A stretch of 64,000 nt of DNA from JAVVHH01 sp964235765 (lineage in GTDB: Bacteria; Pseudomonadota; Alphaproteobacteria; Acetobacterales; Acetobacteraceae): contig CAXSDH010000003.1 of NCBI GenBank assembly GCA_964235765.1, forward strand, positions 1 through 64,000. Reading direction: 5' to 3'. Below, piece after piece: positions 17,620 to 25,843 of this stretch; position 1 is the first letter of the stretch, and each line of letters opens with the position of its first letter. Under the pieces are notes generated by a model, which was not told where the DNA came from, searched no databases, and saw only the letters and a list, made by a program, of their open reading frames with translations. Made by a program: the position numbers and the translations under genes.

Positions 17620-17675
17620 TTGAGGTGTCCAGTCCGGATCATCTGCGGCATGCTCGCGTGAGCGAGAGGGCCACC

Positions 17676-17733
17676 ATGCACGCATATCGTCCGACGCCCC
17701 ATGGCACGCGGCACCCGGTGTCGGCCGGGGCAC
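17676..17733 (+). CDS. N-terminal fragment, gamma-glutamyltransferase-like (cut by gap)
   Basis: From ATG 17676, behind GAGAGGG, the frame reads MHAYRPTPHGTRHPVSAG and then runs into the N run. The pattern YRP-x-x-x-GTRH-x-VSAG is how many gamma-glutamyltranspeptidase-family proteins begin. Only 19 codons are visible, so this is a tentative family call. The full gene would need about 1.6 kb, so the real gap must be larger than 100 bp or the join is wrong. Confidence 0.4.
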
Positions 17734-17833
17734 NNNNNNNNNNNNNNNNNNNNNNNNNNNNNNNNNNNNNNNNNNNNNNNNNNNNNNNNNNNNNNNNNNN
17801 NNNNNNNNNNNNNNNNNNNNNNNNNNNNNNNNN
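17734..17833. other. Assembly gap (100 N)
   Basis: Exactly 100 N, the usual placeholder for a gap of unknown size. The genes on either side are both incomplete. Confidence 0.99.
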
Positions 17834-18010
17834 TCGACCCTGCGGGGGCACCTGTTCGATGGGCTCACCAAGGTCGATGCGGCGCTGGCGGTGCAGCCCG
17901 GCTTGGCCACGTCATGGGAGCGCAGCGACGACCGGGCCTCGCGCCAGGGTGTCCGGTATCCCGGCCGGGTGGACCAATTGACGCTGGCGACCGAGGTGGC
18001 GGGGCCATGA
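17834..18010 (+). pseudogene. Fragment of a family 5 (peptide-type) solute-binding protein
   Basis: Right after the gap one frame reads STLRGHLFDGLTKVDAALAV and QPGLATSWERSDD, which matches the start of the mature region of dipeptide/oligopeptide-binding proteins (usually LFDGLxxxDxxLxxxPxLATSWExSDD). After SDD the match stops, and the frame ends 26 residues later at TGA 18010. A full protein would have about 500 residues. Either the gene is internally deleted or the assembly collapsed here. Its stop overlaps the next start (ATGA). Confidence 0.55.
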
Positions 18011-18270
18011 CCACGCAAGCGCACACGCTGGCCGAGGCGCTGAGGACTACGGGCCGCAGCAGCATCCCGTATACGGACCCGTTCAGCCCGGACCGGCCGC
18101 TGGTGCTGGAGTGCTATCGTGCCCCAGTGCCGTGCCGCTGGCGCCTCGTGGCCGTGCCGGGCATCGGGCACGAAGGCATGCGTATGTCCGGCATCGCCGC
18201 CGCCTACTGGTTCGACGGCGAGACGCCACGAGCGCCGGCCGAATTGCGGCAGGCTGGGACGGAGCTGTAG
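18007..18270 (+). pseudogene. Internally deleted alpha/beta hydrolase remnant
   Basis: An 87-codon frame. The first part (YTDPFSPDRPLVLECYR) looks like the N-terminal strand of alpha/beta hydrolases often found beside peptide importers. The second part (RLVAVPGIGHEGMRMS, then AAAYWF) looks like the C-terminal region that holds the catalytic His. The roughly 200 residues expected between them, with the nucleophile, are absent. It should be inactive. Like the fragment before it, it seems to have lost its middle. Confidence 0.5.
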
Positions 18271-18289
18271 CGAAGCTGCCCTGTTGCGG

Positions 18290-18318
18290 TTGACTTCGCC
18301 CAGCCCGGCCGGTATCTC
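18290..18318 (+). promoter_or_regulatory. Probable promoter of the ffh-rpsP-rimM-trmD-rplS operon
   Basis: TTGACT at 18290-18295, 17 bases, then TATCTC at 18313-18318, about 70 bp before the ffh start. Same -10 and same spacing as the promoter proposed at 3683-3711. Confidence 0.5.
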
Positions 18319-18387
18319 CCGCACCTGGCCAATACGTCGCTCCGCGTGATCGCGCAGCGGCGCCTTTTCGTTTGAGGTGACCCCACC

Positions 18388-19764
18388 ATGTTCGACACCC
18401 TGTCGGGCAAGCTCTCCGGTGTCTTCGATCGCCTGCGCAGCCGTGGGCGGCTGAGCGAGGCCGACGTCGCCGACGCGCTGCGTGAGGTGCGCCTGGCGCT
18501 GCTGGAGGCCGACGTGGCGCTGCCGGTGGTGCGGGACTTCATCGCCGCCGTGCGCGAGCGGGCGCTGGGCGCCGAGGTGCTGGACAGCGTCAGCCCCGGC
18601 CAGTTGGTCATCAAAATCGTCAACGACGTGCTGATCGACGCCCTGGGCGGCGGCGGCGCGGTGCCGCTGAACCTGAACGTTGCGGCCCCGGCGGCGATGC
18701 TGATGGTCGGCCTGCAGGGCTCGGGCAAGACCACGACCTCCGGCAAGCTCGCCTTGCGCCTGACCCGTCGCGACAAGAAGCGCGTGCTGCTCGCCAGCCT
18801 CGACACCCAGCGCCCGGCCGCCCAGTTGCAGTTGCAGCAATTGGCGCAGCAGGCCGGGGTGGCGTCGCTGCCGATCGTGGCCGGGCAGTCGCCGGTGGAG
18901 ATCGCGCGCCGGGCCATGGACACCGGACGGCGGGAAGTGTTCGACGTGGTGATCCTCGACACCGCCGGGCGCCTGTCGATCGACCAGGCGCTGATGGAGG
19001 AGGTGAAGGCGATCCGCTTCGCCACCAACCCGGCGGAAACGCTGCTGGTGGTCGATGCCATGACCGGCCAGGATGCGGTCAACACCGCGCGCGCCTTCAA
19101 CGAGGCGCTGGGCGTCACCGGCATCGTCCTGACCCGGATGGACGGCGACGCCCGCGGCGGCGCGGCGCTGTCGATGCGGCAGATCACCGGAGCCCCGATC
19201 AAGCTGACGGGCTCCGGCGAGAAGCTGGATGCGCTCGAGGAGTTCCATCCGGAGCGCGTGGCCAGCCGCATCCTGGGCATGGGCGACGTGGTCGGCCTGG
19301 TCGAGCGCGCCAGCGAGACGATCGACCAGGAGGATGCGGAGAAGCTCGCCCGCAAGATGGCGCGCGGCACCTTCGACCTGGAGGATTACGCGAGCCAGTT
19401 GAAGCAGATCGGCAAGATGGGCAGCCTCTCCGGCATCCTCGGCATGCTGCCCGGCGCGGCCAAGCTCAAGGGCCAGCTCGACGACGCCAAGCTGGACACG
19501 GGCATGCTGAACCGCCAGGCGGCGATCATCGGCTCGATGACCAAGAAGGAGCGCAAGACCCCCGACGTGATCAAGGCGAGCCGCAAGAAGCGGATCGCGG
19601 CCGGGTCGGGCACGACGGTGCAGGAGGTCAACCGGCTGCTGAAGCAGTTCGGCGACATGTCCACCATGATGAAGCGCATGGGCAAGCTGGGGCAAAAGGG
19701 GCTGATGCGGCAGGGCATGTCCGCGCTGATGCCCAAGAGCATGCAGCAGCGCCGCCCCTATTAG
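18388..19764 (+). CDS. ffh: Signal recognition particle protein Ffh (SRP54)
   Basis: GTPase subunit of the signal recognition particle; with 4.5S RNA it binds signal sequences on ribosomes and delivers them to FtsY at the membrane. The 458 residues form the N domain (MFDTLSGKLSGVFDRLR), the G domain with GLQGSGKTT near 110, DTAGRLSID and TRMDGDARGGAALS, and the Met-rich M domain at the C-terminus. ATG 18388 follows GAGGTG. It leads a block of translation genes. Confidence 0.97.
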   Translation: MFDTLSGKLSGVFDRLRSRGRLSEADVADALREVRLALLEADVALPVVRDFIAAVRERALGAEVLDSVSPGQLVIKIVNDVLIDALGGGGAVPLNLNVAAPAAMLMVGLQGSGKTTTSGKLALRLTRRDKKRVLLASLDTQRPAAQLQLQQLAQQAGVASLPIVAGQSPVEIARRAMDTGRREVFDVVILDTAGRLSIDQALMEEVKAIRFATNPAETLLVVDAMTGQDAVNTARAFNEALGVTGIVLTRMDGDARGGAALSMRQITGAPIKLTGSGEKLDALEEFHPERVASRILGMGDVVGLVERASETIDQEDAEKLARKMARGTFDLEDYASQLKQIGKMGSLSGILGMLPGAAKLKGQLDDAKLDTGMLNRQAAIIGSMTKKERKTPDVIKASRKKRIAAGSGTTVQEVNRLLKQFGDMSTMMKRMGKLGQKGLMRQGMSALMPKSMQQRRPY

Positions 19765-19785
19765 TTCGAAGCAGAGGAATACCTG

Positions 19786-20118
19786 ATGGGCCTGAAGATC
19801 CGACTCGCTCGCGCCGGCGCCAAGAAGCGGCCGTACTATCATATCGTGGTGGCCGACAGCCGCAGCCCGCGCGATGGCCGCTTCCTGGAAAAGGTGGGCA
19901 GCTACAACCCGATGCTGCCGGCCGAGCACGCCGAGCGCGTGCGGTTGCAGGCCGAGCGCATCCAGCATTGGATGGGCGAGGGCGCGCTGCCGACCGACCG
20001 CGTGGCGCGGTTCCTCGGCCATGCCGGCCTGGCGCCGATGCCAGCCTATCGCGAGCAGCCCATCCAGTCCGCGCCGAAGAAGAAGGCGCAGGATCGGGCC
20101 AAGGCCGCGGCGGGCTAG
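19786..20118 (+). CDS. rpsP: 30S ribosomal protein S16
   Basis: Small ribosomal subunit protein of 110 residues starting MGLKIRLARAGAKKRPYYHIVVAD, the highly conserved S16 N-terminus. The C-terminal 30 residues are a basic, Lys/Ala-rich extension common in alphaproteobacterial S16. It lies 21 bp after ffh and is followed at once by rimM. Confidence 0.97.
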   Translation: MGLKIRLARAGAKKRPYYHIVVADSRSPRDGRFLEKVGSYNPMLPAEHAERVRLQAERIQHWMGEGALPTDRVARFLGHAGLAPMPAYREQPIQSAPKKKAQDRAKAAAG

Positions 20119-20119
20119 C

Positions 20120-20629
20120 TTGCCGACGCCGCGCATCCTGATGGGCGTGGTCGGCCGGCCGCACGGCGTGCGGGGGCTGGTCCACGTGCAGAGCTACACG
20201 GCGCAACCGCTTGATTTGCCGGAATATGGGCCGCTGCTGGACGATGCCGGGCGGACATGGACGCTGGCGTGGCGCGGGGACGGCGTGGCCGAGCTGCGCG
20301 ACGCCGGGGGGCGGCCCCTGGCGGACCGGACCGCGGCGGAGCGGCTGACCAACACCAAGCTGTTCGTCGAGCGCGAGCGGCTGCCCGAGCCCGACGCGGA
20401 CGACTTCTACCTTTCGGACCTCGTGGGCTTGCAGGCCACCACGGCGGACGGCGCGGCGCTTGGCCGCGTGGCGGCCGTGCACGATTACGGCGCCGGCACG
20501 AGCCTCGAGATCGTGGGCGACGCGGCGCCGCTGCTGGTGCCGTTCACCCGTGCCTGCGTGCCGGACGTGGATGTGGCGGCGGGCCGGGTGGTCGTGGCGC
20601 CGCCGCATGAGGTGGTGGTCGCGCCGTGA
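20120..20629 (+). CDS. rimM: Ribosome maturation factor RimM
   Basis: 16S rRNA-processing factor that binds S19 during 30S assembly. The 169 residues have the N-terminal RimM barrel (ILMGVVGRPHGVRGLVHV) and the PRC-barrel C-terminal half (DDFYLSDLVGLQATT). I use the TTG start at 20120, 1 bp after the rpsP stop, because family members have a few residues before the ILxGVVGRPHG motif; ATG 20141 is the alternative. Confidence 0.93.
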   Translation: MPTPRILMGVVGRPHGVRGLVHVQSYTAQPLDLPEYGPLLDDAGRTWTLAWRGDGVAELRDAGGRPLADRTAAERLTNTKLFVERERLPEPDADDFYLSDLVGLQATTADGAALGRVAAVHDYGAGTSLEIVGDAAPLLVPFTRACVPDVDVAAGRVVVAPPHEVVVAP

Positions 20630-21315
20630 CCTGGCATGCCACCGTGCTCACCTTGTTCCCGGCCATGTTCCCGGGGCCGCTCGGACAGTCCCTGGCGGGG
20701 CGCGCCTTGGCGGCAGGGCTGTGGCGGCTGGATGTGCGCGACATCCGCGAGTCCGCGGCCGGCCGGCACCGCACCGTGGACGACACCCCGTTCGGCGGCG
20801 GCGCGGGCATGGTGATGCGGGCGGACGTGCTGGACGCGGCGATCGGCGTGGACGACGAACGGCCCTTGCTGCACCTGTCTCCGCGCGGGGCGCCCTTGGC
20901 CCAGGCGCGGGCGCGGGCGTTGGCTGCGGGCCCGGGCGTCCGCCTGGTCTGCGGCCGTTACGAGGGGGTGGACCAGCGCGTGCTCGACCATCGCGGCATC
21001 GAGGAGGTCAGCATCGGCGACTACGTGCTGTCCGGCGGCGAACTGCCCGCGCTGGTGCTGCTCGATGCGTGTGTGCGGCTGCTGCCCGGCGTCATGGGCG
21101 CGGAGGCGAGCGCGCACGAGGAAAGCTTCAGCGCGGGGCTGCTGGAATATCCGCATTACACCCGCCCGGCCGAATGGCGCGGGATGACTGTGCCGGAGGT
21201 GCTGCTCTCCGGCCACCATGCCGCCATCGCCGCCTGGCGGCAGGCGCAATCCGAACAGCTGACCCGGGCGCGCCGGCCCGATCTCTGGCGCTCCCTGATC
21301 TCTGGCGCGCCCTGA
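20626..21315 (+). CDS. trmD: tRNA (guanine37-N1)-methyltransferase TrmD
   Basis: SPOUT-family enzyme that methylates G37 next to the anticodon. The 229 residues include TLFPAMFPGPLGQSLAGRAL, the SAM-binding knot (CGRYEGVDQR; ISIGDYVLSGGELPAL with Val for Ile) and HYTRPAEWRGM. GTG 20626 overlaps the rimM stop. The last residues (LWRSLISGAP) come from a 17-bp tandem duplication that shifts the frame; without it the reading would end LWRALMDTAQPAP. Confidence 0.95.
   Translation: MTWHATVLTLFPAMFPGPLGQSLAGRALAAGLWRLDVRDIRESAAGRHRTVDDTPFGGGAGMVMRADVLDAAIGVDDERPLLHLSPRGAPLAQARARALAAGPGVRLVCGRYEGVDQRVLDHRGIEEVSIGDYVLSGGELPALVLLDACVRLLPGVMGAEASAHEESFSAGLLEYPHYTRPAEWRGMTVPEVLLSGHHAAIAAWRQAQSEQLTRARRPDLWRSLISGAP
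21280..21313. repeat. 17-bp tandem duplication at the end of trmD
   Basis: GATCTCTGGCGCTCCCT followed at once by GATCTCTGGCGCGCCCT. The unit is not a multiple of three, so the second copy is read in another frame by trmD and changes its C-terminus. Confidence 0.85.
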
Positions 21316-21368
21316 TGGACACGGCGCAGCCTGCGCCCTAACAGACGCCTTACGAAAGGACCACCGAT

Positions 21369-21818
21369 ATGAACATCATCCAGCGATTTGAGGCCGAGCA
21401 GATCGCCCGGCTGACCGAAGCCCGCGCGGTGCCCAAGTTCCAGCCCGGCGACACGCTGCGCGTGATGGTCAAGGTCGTCGAGGGCGAGCGCACCCGCGTG
21501 CAGGCCTATGAGGGCGTGTGCATCGCGCGCTCCAACAAGGGCCTGGGCAGCAACTTCACTGTCCGCAAGATCAGCTACGGCGAAGGCGTGGAGCGCGTGT
21601 TCCCGCTCTATGCGCCGACGATCGCCGAGATCGCGGTGGTGCGGCGCGGCGACGTGCGCCGGGCCAAGCTGTATTATCTGCGCGGCCGCAGCGGCAAGTC
21701 CGCCCGCATCGCCGAGCGCGCCCGCGAGGTCGTGGCCCCTGCTGCCGTTCCCGCGACCCCTCTCGCCCCTGTCGCCCCTGCTGCTTCGGCCGCTCCCGCG
21801 GCCGCTGTCGCCGAGTAG
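21369..21818 (+). CDS. rplS: 50S ribosomal protein L19
   Basis: Large-subunit protein at the 30S-50S interface. The conserved core runs from MNIIQRFEAEQIA through RSGKSARI. The 149-residue length exceeds the usual 115-130 because of an Ala/Pro/Val-rich tail of about 30 residues (AAVPATPLAPVAPAASAAP), probably disordered. ATG 21369 follows GAAAGGA. Confidence 0.96.
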   Translation: MNIIQRFEAEQIARLTEARAVPKFQPGDTLRVMVKVVEGERTRVQAYEGVCIARSNKGLGSNFTVRKISYGEGVERVFPLYAPTIAEIAVVRRGDVRRAKLYYLRGRSGKSARIAERAREVVAPAAVPATPLAPVAPAASAAPAAAVAE

Positions 21819-21822
21819 CGCC

Positions 21823-23226
21823 ATGTCTCCCCGGACCCTGTTCGATAAGGTGTGGGACGGCCACGTGGTCGAGCGGCTGGAGGACGGGACATGCGTCCTC
21901 TACATCGACCGCCACCTCGTGCATGAGGTGACCAGTCCGCAGGCCTTCGAGGGTCTGCGCCTGGCCGGCCGCCGGGTGCGGCGCCCGGAGGCGACCATCG
22001 CGGTGGTGGACCACAACATCTCCACCTCGGACCGCAGCGAGGGGATCAAGGGAGAGGAGAGCCGCATCCAGGTGGAGACCCTGGAGCGGAACGTGGCGGA
22101 GTTCGCCGTGCCCTATTTCCCGGTGCAGGACGCGCGCCAGGGCATCGTGCACATCATCGGCCCGGAGCAGGGCATCAGCCTGCCCGGCATGACCATCGTC
22201 TGCGGCGACAGCCATACCAGCACGCACGGCGCGATGGGCGCGTTGGCCTTCGGCATCGGCACCTCCGAGGTGGAGCATGTGCTGGCCACGCAGACCCTGT
22301 TGCAAAAGCCGGCGCGCAACATGCTCGTGCAGATCGACGGCAAGCTCGCGCCCGGCGTCACCGCCAAGGACCTGGTGCTGGCGGTGATCGGCCGCATCGG
22401 CACCGCGGGCGGCACGGGCCATGTGATCGAATATGCCGGCGAGGCGATCCGCGGGCTGGACATGGCCGGCCGGATGACCGTGTGCAACATGACGATCGAG
22501 GGCGGCGCCCGGGCCGGCATGATCGCGCCGGACGAGACGACCTTCGCCTACGTCAAGGGCCGTCCGTACGCGCCGAAGGGCGAGGCGTTCGACCGCGCGG
22601 TCGAGTATTGGCGCACCCTGCCGTCCGACCCCGGCGCGCACTACGACACCGTCGTCGCGCTGGACGCAGCCGAGATCCAGCCGATGGTGTCGTGGGGCAC
22701 CAGCCCGGAGGCGGTGCTTCCCATCGGCGGCACGGTTCCCGACCCGGAAGCCGTCGCCGACGAGGCCGCGCGCACGCAAATGCGGCGCATGCTGGACTAT
22801 ATGGCGCTGACGCCCGGCCAGAAGCTGACGGACGTGGCGGTGGACGTCGTGTTCATCGGCAGCTGCACGAACGGCCGCATCGAGGATATCCGCGCCGCCG
22901 CCCGTGTCGCCCAGGGGCGCCAGGTGGCGGCCGGCGTGCGTGCGCTGGTGGTGCCCGGCAGCGGCGTGGTGAAGCTGCAGGCCGAGGCGGAGGGCCTGGA
23001 CCGCGTGCTGCTGGATGCGGGCTTCGAGTGGCGCGAGGCCGGGTGCAGCATGTGCCTGGGCATGAACCCCGACAAGCTCCGGCCCGGCCAACGCTGCGCC
23101 AGCACCAGCAACCGCAATTTCGAGGGCCGGCAGGGGCCCGGCGGCCGTACGCACCTGCTCTCCCCAGCCATGGCGGCCGCCGCCGCGGTGACCGGGCGCC
23201 TCACCGATGTCCGGGAGCTCGTCTAG
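21823..23226 (+). CDS. leuC: 3-isopropylmalate dehydratase large subunit
   Basis: With LeuD it isomerises 2-isopropylmalate to 3-isopropylmalate in leucine synthesis, using a [4Fe-4S] cluster. The 467 residues have the cluster ligands in GSCTNGR and CSMCLGMNPD, plus the HNISTSDR and GDSHTSTHGAMG motifs of the aconitase family. It starts 4 bp after rplS, and its stop overlaps the leuD GTG. Confidence 0.97.
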   Translation: MSPRTLFDKVWDGHVVERLEDGTCVLYIDRHLVHEVTSPQAFEGLRLAGRRVRRPEATIAVVDHNISTSDRSEGIKGEESRIQVETLERNVAEFAVPYFPVQDARQGIVHIIGPEQGISLPGMTIVCGDSHTSTHGAMGALAFGIGTSEVEHVLATQTLLQKPARNMLVQIDGKLAPGVTAKDLVLAVIGRIGTAGGTGHVIEYAGEAIRGLDMAGRMTVCNMTIEGGARAGMIAPDETTFAYVKGRPYAPKGEAFDRAVEYWRTLPSDPGAHYDTVVALDAAEIQPMVSWGTSPEAVLPIGGTVPDPEAVADEAARTQMRRMLDYMALTPGQKLTDVAVDVVFIGSCTNGRIEDIRAAARVAQGRQVAAGVRALVVPGSGVVKLQAEAEGLDRVLLDAGFEWREAGCSMCLGMNPDKLRPGQRCASTSNRNFEGRQGPGGRTHLLSPAMAAAAAVTGRLTDVRELV

Positions 23227-23846
23227 TGCAGGCCTTCACGACGCTCACCGCCGTTGCGGCCCCGCTGCCGCTGGCCAACGTGGACACCGACAAGATCATC
23301 CCCGCCCGGTTCCTCAAGACCATCAAGCGCACCGGGCTGGGGCAGAACCTGTTCGACACGCTGCGCTACGACGGCGCGGGGCAGGAACGGCCGGATTTCG
23401 TGCTCAACAATGAGCCGTACCGCCATGCCGAGGTGCTGATCGCGCACGAGAACTTCGGCTGCGGCTCCTCGCGCGAGCACGCGCCCTGGGCGCTGCTGGA
23501 TTTCGGCATCCGCTGCGTGATCGCGCCGAGCTTCGCCGACATCTTCCATACCAACTGCTTCAAGAACGGCATCCTGCCCGTCCAGCTGCCGCGCGAGGTG
23601 TGCGACCAACTGATGGAAGACGCCCGGATGGGCGGCAATGCGCGCCTGACGGTGGACCTGGCCCGCCAGGTCGTGGTGCGCCCGAGCGGCGAGGAAGTGC
23701 CGTTCAACATCGACCCGTTCCGCAAGCACCTTATGCTGAACGGCCTCGACGACATCGGCCAGACCATGCAACGCGGCCCCGCCATTGACGCCTATGAAAC
23801 AGCCGAGGCGCAGCAAAAGCCCTGGTTGCCGGGGATCTCGGTTTGA
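23226..23846 (+). CDS. leuD: 3-isopropylmalate dehydratase small subunit
   Basis: Swivel-domain partner of LeuC, 206 residues. Conserved motifs: ANVDTDKIIPARFLKT and NFGCGSSREHAPWAL. GTG 23226 shares its first base with the leuC stop, so the two subunits are translationally coupled. Confidence 0.96.
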   Translation: MQAFTTLTAVAAPLPLANVDTDKIIPARFLKTIKRTGLGQNLFDTLRYDGAGQERPDFVLNNEPYRHAEVLIAHENFGCGSSREHAPWALLDFGIRCVIAPSFADIFHTNCFKNGILPVQLPREVCDQLMEDARMGGNARLTVDLARQVVVRPSGEEVPFNIDPFRKHLMLNGLDDIGQTMQRGPAIDAYETAEAQQKPWLPGISV

Positions 23847-24958
23847 TGGAATCGAACAAGCGCCTGCTGATCCTGCCCGGTGACGGCGTGGGCCCCGAAA
23901 TCATGCGCGAGGTCCGCCGGGTCATCGACTGGATGAGCCGGCGCCGGCACGTGACCTTCGCGGTGACCGAGGACCTGGTCGGCGGCGCCTCCATCGACCA
24001 GCGTGGCACGCCCCTCAGCGACGAGACGATCGAAGCCGCAAAGGCGGCGGACGCCGTGCTGTTCGGCGCGGTCGGGGGCCCGCGCTGGGACAAGCTCGGC
24101 TTCGATGTGCGCCCGGAGCTCGCCATCCTGCGCCTGCGCAAGGAACTCGGCCTGTTCGCCAACCTGCGGCCCGCCATCGTGCTCGATCCACTCGTCGACG
24201 CCAGCACCCTCAAGCCGGAGGTGGTGCGCGGACTCGACCTGATGATCGTGCGCGAAAGCACCGGCGGCATCTATTTCGGCGAGCCGCGCGGGGTGGAAAC
24301 CCTGCCGGATGGCCAGCAGCGCGGCGTGGACACCGAGGTCTACACCACGCATGAGGTCGAGCGTGTGGCCCGCGTCGCCTTCGGCCTGGCCCGCAAGCGG
24401 CAGAACCGGTTGTGCAGCGTCGAGAAGGCCAACGTCATGGCAAGCGGCCTGATGTGGCGGCAGGTCGTCACCGCCCTGCACGAGCGCGAGTTCCAGGACG
24501 TGGAGCTGTCGCACATGTATGCCGACAACTGCGCCATGCAACTGGTTCGCAACCCCCGCCAGTTCGACGTGATCGTCACCAGCAACCTGTTCGGCGACCT
24601 GCTGTCCGACCTGGCGAGCATGCTGACTGGCAGCCTGGGCATGCTGCCCTCGGCCACGCTGGGGGCGGTCGATGCCTCCGGCGGGCGGCACGCGCTGTAC
24701 GAGCCGATCCATGGCAGCGCGCCCGATATCGCCGGCAAGGGCATCGCCAACCCGATGGCGCAAATCCTCAGCTTCGCCATGCTGCTGCGCTACTCGTTCG
24801 AGCTGGACGACGAAGCCGCGCTGATCGAGCGCGCATGCACCAACGTGCTGGCGTCCGGCCTGCGTACCGCGGACGTGATGGCGCCCGGCACCGCGAAGGT
24901 CGGCACCTCGGTGATGGGCGAGAGCGTGGTGCGGGAATTGGACAAGCTGGCGGCTTGA
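23846..24958 (+). CDS. leuB: 3-isopropylmalate dehydrogenase
   Basis: NAD-dependent enzyme that oxidises and decarboxylates 3-isopropylmalate, the third step specific to leucine. The 370 residues include ILPGDGVGPEI, RPAIVL, MIVRESTGGIYFGEPRG and the dinucleotide motif GSAPDIAGKGIANP. ATG 23846 shares its A with the leuD TGA; TTG 23843 just before it is also possible. Confidence 0.97.
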   Translation: MESNKRLLILPGDGVGPEIMREVRRVIDWMSRRRHVTFAVTEDLVGGASIDQRGTPLSDETIEAAKAADAVLFGAVGGPRWDKLGFDVRPELAILRLRKELGLFANLRPAIVLDPLVDASTLKPEVVRGLDLMIVRESTGGIYFGEPRGVETLPDGQQRGVDTEVYTTHEVERVARVAFGLARKRQNRLCSVEKANVMASGLMWRQVVTALHEREFQDVELSHMYADNCAMQLVRNPRQFDVIVTSNLFGDLLSDLASMLTGSLGMLPSATLGAVDASGGRHALYEPIHGSAPDIAGKGIANPMAQILSFAMLLRYSFELDDEAALIERACTNVLASGLRTADVMAPGTAKVGTSVMGESVVRELDKLAA

Positions 24959-25446
24959 CCACGATCTACGTCGACGCGGATGCCTGCCCGGTGCGGGAAG
25001 AGGCCTACCGCGTCGCCAGCCGGCTGAACCTGCAGGCCGTCGTCGTCTCGAACGGCTCCCGGCCGATCCGGCCGCCGGGCCTCCCCAACGTTCGGATGGT
25101 CGTCGTCGGCGACAAGCCGGACGAAGCCGATGACTGGATCGCCGAGCGCATCGGCCCCGGGGACATCTGCGTCACCGGGGATATTCCGCTCGCCTCGCGC
25201 TGCCTGGCCCGTGGCGCCCGCGCCCTGTCCCATGCCGGGCATGTCTGGACTGGGGACAATATCGGCAGCGCGCTCGCCGGGCGCGAAGTGGCGCGGCATC
25301 TGCGGGAGATCGGCGCAGGCGGCGGGGGCCATGCGCCGATGGGCAAGGCGGACCGCTCCCGTTTCCTCTCCGCGCTGGACACGATGGCCCACGCGGCGAT
25401 GCGGGCCCACGCGGCTATGCAGGCCCAGGCGGCGATGCAGGCCTAG
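24955..25446 (+). CDS. yaiI: YaiI/YqxD family protein (DUF188)
   Basis: A conserved bacterial protein of unknown function with a PIN-like fold. Start TTIYVDADACPVREE and VVVGDKPDEADDWIAE are family hallmarks. The TTG start at 24955 overlaps the leuB stop, placing it in the leu operon. The C-terminus consists of an 18-bp repeat encoding Ala-Ala-Met motifs that is not part of the family fold. Confidence 0.88.
   Translation: MTTIYVDADACPVREEAYRVASRLNLQAVVVSNGSRPIRPPGLPNVRMVVVGDKPDEADDWIAERIGPGDICVTGDIPLASRCLARGARALSHAGHVWTGDNIGSALAGREVARHLREIGAGGGGHAPMGKADRSRFLSALDTMAHAAMRAHAAMQAQAAMQA
25393..25446 (+). repeat. 18-bp tandem repeat (3 copies) at the 3' end of yaiI
   Basis: Three 18-bp units starting GCGGCGATGC at 25393, 25411 and 25429 encode AAMRAH, AAMQAQ and AAMQA, with the last copy containing the stop codon. 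Confidence 0.88.
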
Positions 25447-25802
25447 GGCGCGCCGCCCCGCTCCGGTTCGGCGCCGCCGCCGTGCCGCAGCTCGTCCCGC
25501 GTCATCGGCGTTTCGCGGTACTCCCCCTGGTCGGCGACGCTCGAGCCGCCGGGGAACTCGCCGAGGTTGTCCTGGATGCTGGCCTCCTCGACGACCACGC
25601 CGGGGATCGCCTCATCGAGGGTCATCGGGTTCGGCAACTGGCCCGGGTTGCCCGCGCCTTCCATCCGGATCAGCTCATCGGCGCGTTCGGTGAACTCGTC
25701 CATTTGCCCGGCCGGGCTGCCGGCTTCCCGCCACAGGTGCTCGGCGCGCGACTTCACGGCGGCTTCGTGTTCCGGCGTGGTTTCGAGTGGGTTGTCGGAC
25801 AT
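25443..25802 (-). CDS. DUF2934-like small acidic protein
   Basis: A 119-residue soluble protein. The segment HEAAVKSRAEHLWREAGSP is typical of the DUF2934 domain, found in many alphaproteobacteria and of unknown function. The rest is acidic and probably disordered. I chose ATG 25802 (MSDNPLETTPEHE) over the in-frame start at 25826. It ends convergently with yaiI, with the stops overlapping. Confidence 0.65.
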   Translation of the reverse strand: MSDNPLETTPEHEAAVKSRAEHLWREAGSPAGQMDEFTERADELIRMEGAGNPGQLPNPMTLDEAIPGVVVEEASIQDNLGEFPGGSSVADQGEYRETPMTRDELRHGGGAEPERGGAP

Positions 25803-25843
25803 GGTTCCTCCTGCGTGTGCAGCCATAGCGCGGCAGGGCTGGC

